55,440 nt of DNA, from NCBI RefSeq assembly GCF_022179325.1, contig NZ_BPQQ01000006.1, positions 1 through 55,440 on the forward strand. The letters run 5' to 3'. How positions within the stretch are numbered: position 1 is the first letter of the stretch; each line of letters opens with the position of its first letter. A model generated the notes under the pieces. It worked only from the letters and a program-made list of their open reading frames with translations. It was not told the DNA's origin and ran no database searches. Shown in pieces: positions 54,954 to 55,440 of this stretch. The position numbers were made by a program, and so were the translations under genes. The DNA comes from Methylobacterium isbiliense. GTDB lineage: Bacteria; Pseudomonadota; Alphaproteobacteria; Rhizobiales; Beijerinckiaceae.

Positions 54954-55440
54954 TCAATTCAGGGGACCGATCAGGCGGCGGTACTCGGCCTCGGGCCGGC
55001 CGTAGGCGTCCTGGGCGAACTCCTCTAAACCGCGCCGGTCGCGGATCGTGATGAGGCCCCGCTCCGTCCTGATGAAGCCGTTGCCCTCCAGAACATGCAG
55101 TGTCGTCGTCACGCTGGGGCGGCGCACCGCCAGCATCAGCGCAAGATAATCGTGAGTAAGTGCCATCTCGTTGCTGGGGCTGCGGTCGTGGCACATCAGC
55201 AGCCAGCGCGCGAGCCGCTCGTTGATCTGGTGCACCGCGTTTGACAGGGCCGTGTAGTTCGACTGCAGCCCCTGCACCTGCGCGAAGCGCAGCAGCAAGT
55301 TGTGCAGTGACGCACTCTCCTCCAAGGCGCTGATCAACGCCGATCGGGCGATCTTGTAAGCACCGTCCCCCACTTGGATGTCGATGCGGTGGGGCGAGCG
55401 ATCCGACCCCAGGATAGGGTTGAGGGGAACGCACCCCTCC
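54954..55440 (-). CDS. Crp/Fnr-family regulator, N-terminus beyond the window edge
   Basis: The frame is open from the right edge: EGCVPLNPILGSDRSPHRID is the end of the cyclic-nucleotide-like sensor domain, followed by the dimer helix (ALISALEESASLHNLLLRFA) and the Crp-type helix-turn-helix (MALTHDYLALMLAVRRPSVT then TTLHVLEGNGFI). At least 161 residues are present. This subtype is common and multi-copy in Methylobacterium and other Rhizobiales; the signal is unknown. It lies on the presumed inserted side of the tRNA-Lys scar. Confidence 0.85.
   Translation of the reverse strand, partial: EGCVPLNPILGSDRSPHRIDIQVGDGAYKIARSALISALEESASLHNLLLRFAQVQGLQSNYTALSNAVHQINERLARWLLMCHDRSPSNEMALTHDYLALMLAVRRPSVTTTLHVLEGNGFIRTERGLITIRDRRGLEEFAQDAYGRPEAEYRRLIGPLN

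Overview
The window looks like a piece of a Methylobacterium-type alphaproteobacterial replicon (an inference). The basis is very high GC with GC-rich third codon positions, Rhizobiales-style regulators, and stacked heavy-metal efflux operons mixed with mobile-element debris. No 16S rRNA, replication gene or intact integrase is visible, so chromosome versus megaplasmid cannot be decided. The left ~3 kb is clearly more AT-rich than the rest.

Layout. (1) 1-3.1 kb: the core of a Tn7-like transposon on the minus strand, tnsA, tnsB and the first 60 codons of a tnsC-like gene cut by the window edge. (2) 3.1-14 kb: an accessory region holding small regulators, a protein resembling the C-terminal half of TnsA, a soluble FtsH-like AAA+/M41 protease with a small partner and a LexA-like box upstream, a large SF2 helicase with a nuclease-like C-terminus, and a ribbon-helix-helix protein. 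This is the most defence-island-like part. (3) 14.3-30 kb: a minus-strand metal-resistance array with a CDF exporter, two CzcBA-type RND pairs, a two-component system and several small exported proteins. (4) 30.4-37 kb, plus strand: His-rich exported proteins and a third RND pair of a different subtype. (5) 37.4-39.5 kb: an ABC membrane domain without an ATPase, a 53-aa membrane protein and a fragment of another RND pump. (6) 39.5-44.4 kb: a DUF411 protein and a cadR/pbrR-cadA-lspA-lipoprotein cluster with a clear MerR-type operator. (7) 44.5-49.8 kb, minus strand: a Fic protein, an IS630 remnant, and a fourth RND cluster whose pump gene is cut off after about 235 codons. (8) 50.3-55.4 kb: LigD, two small exported proteins, a 3' tRNA-Lys fragment with its terminator (an integration-site scar), and a Crp/Fnr regulator cut by the right edge.

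How the parts work together. The RND pairs, CDF exporter and P-type ATPase are expected to move Zn/Cd/Co/Ni/Pb-type cations from cytoplasm to periplasm and outward. The His- and Cys-rich exported proteins would buffer or hand over metal in the periplasm. Each of the four RND loci has, directly upstream of its adaptor gene, a small membrane-anchored Cys/His protein ending in a shared PPR tail. No outer-membrane channel gene of the CzcC type is present anywhere in the window. Loci 3 and 4 are inverted paralogous copies, and locus 4 is decaying.
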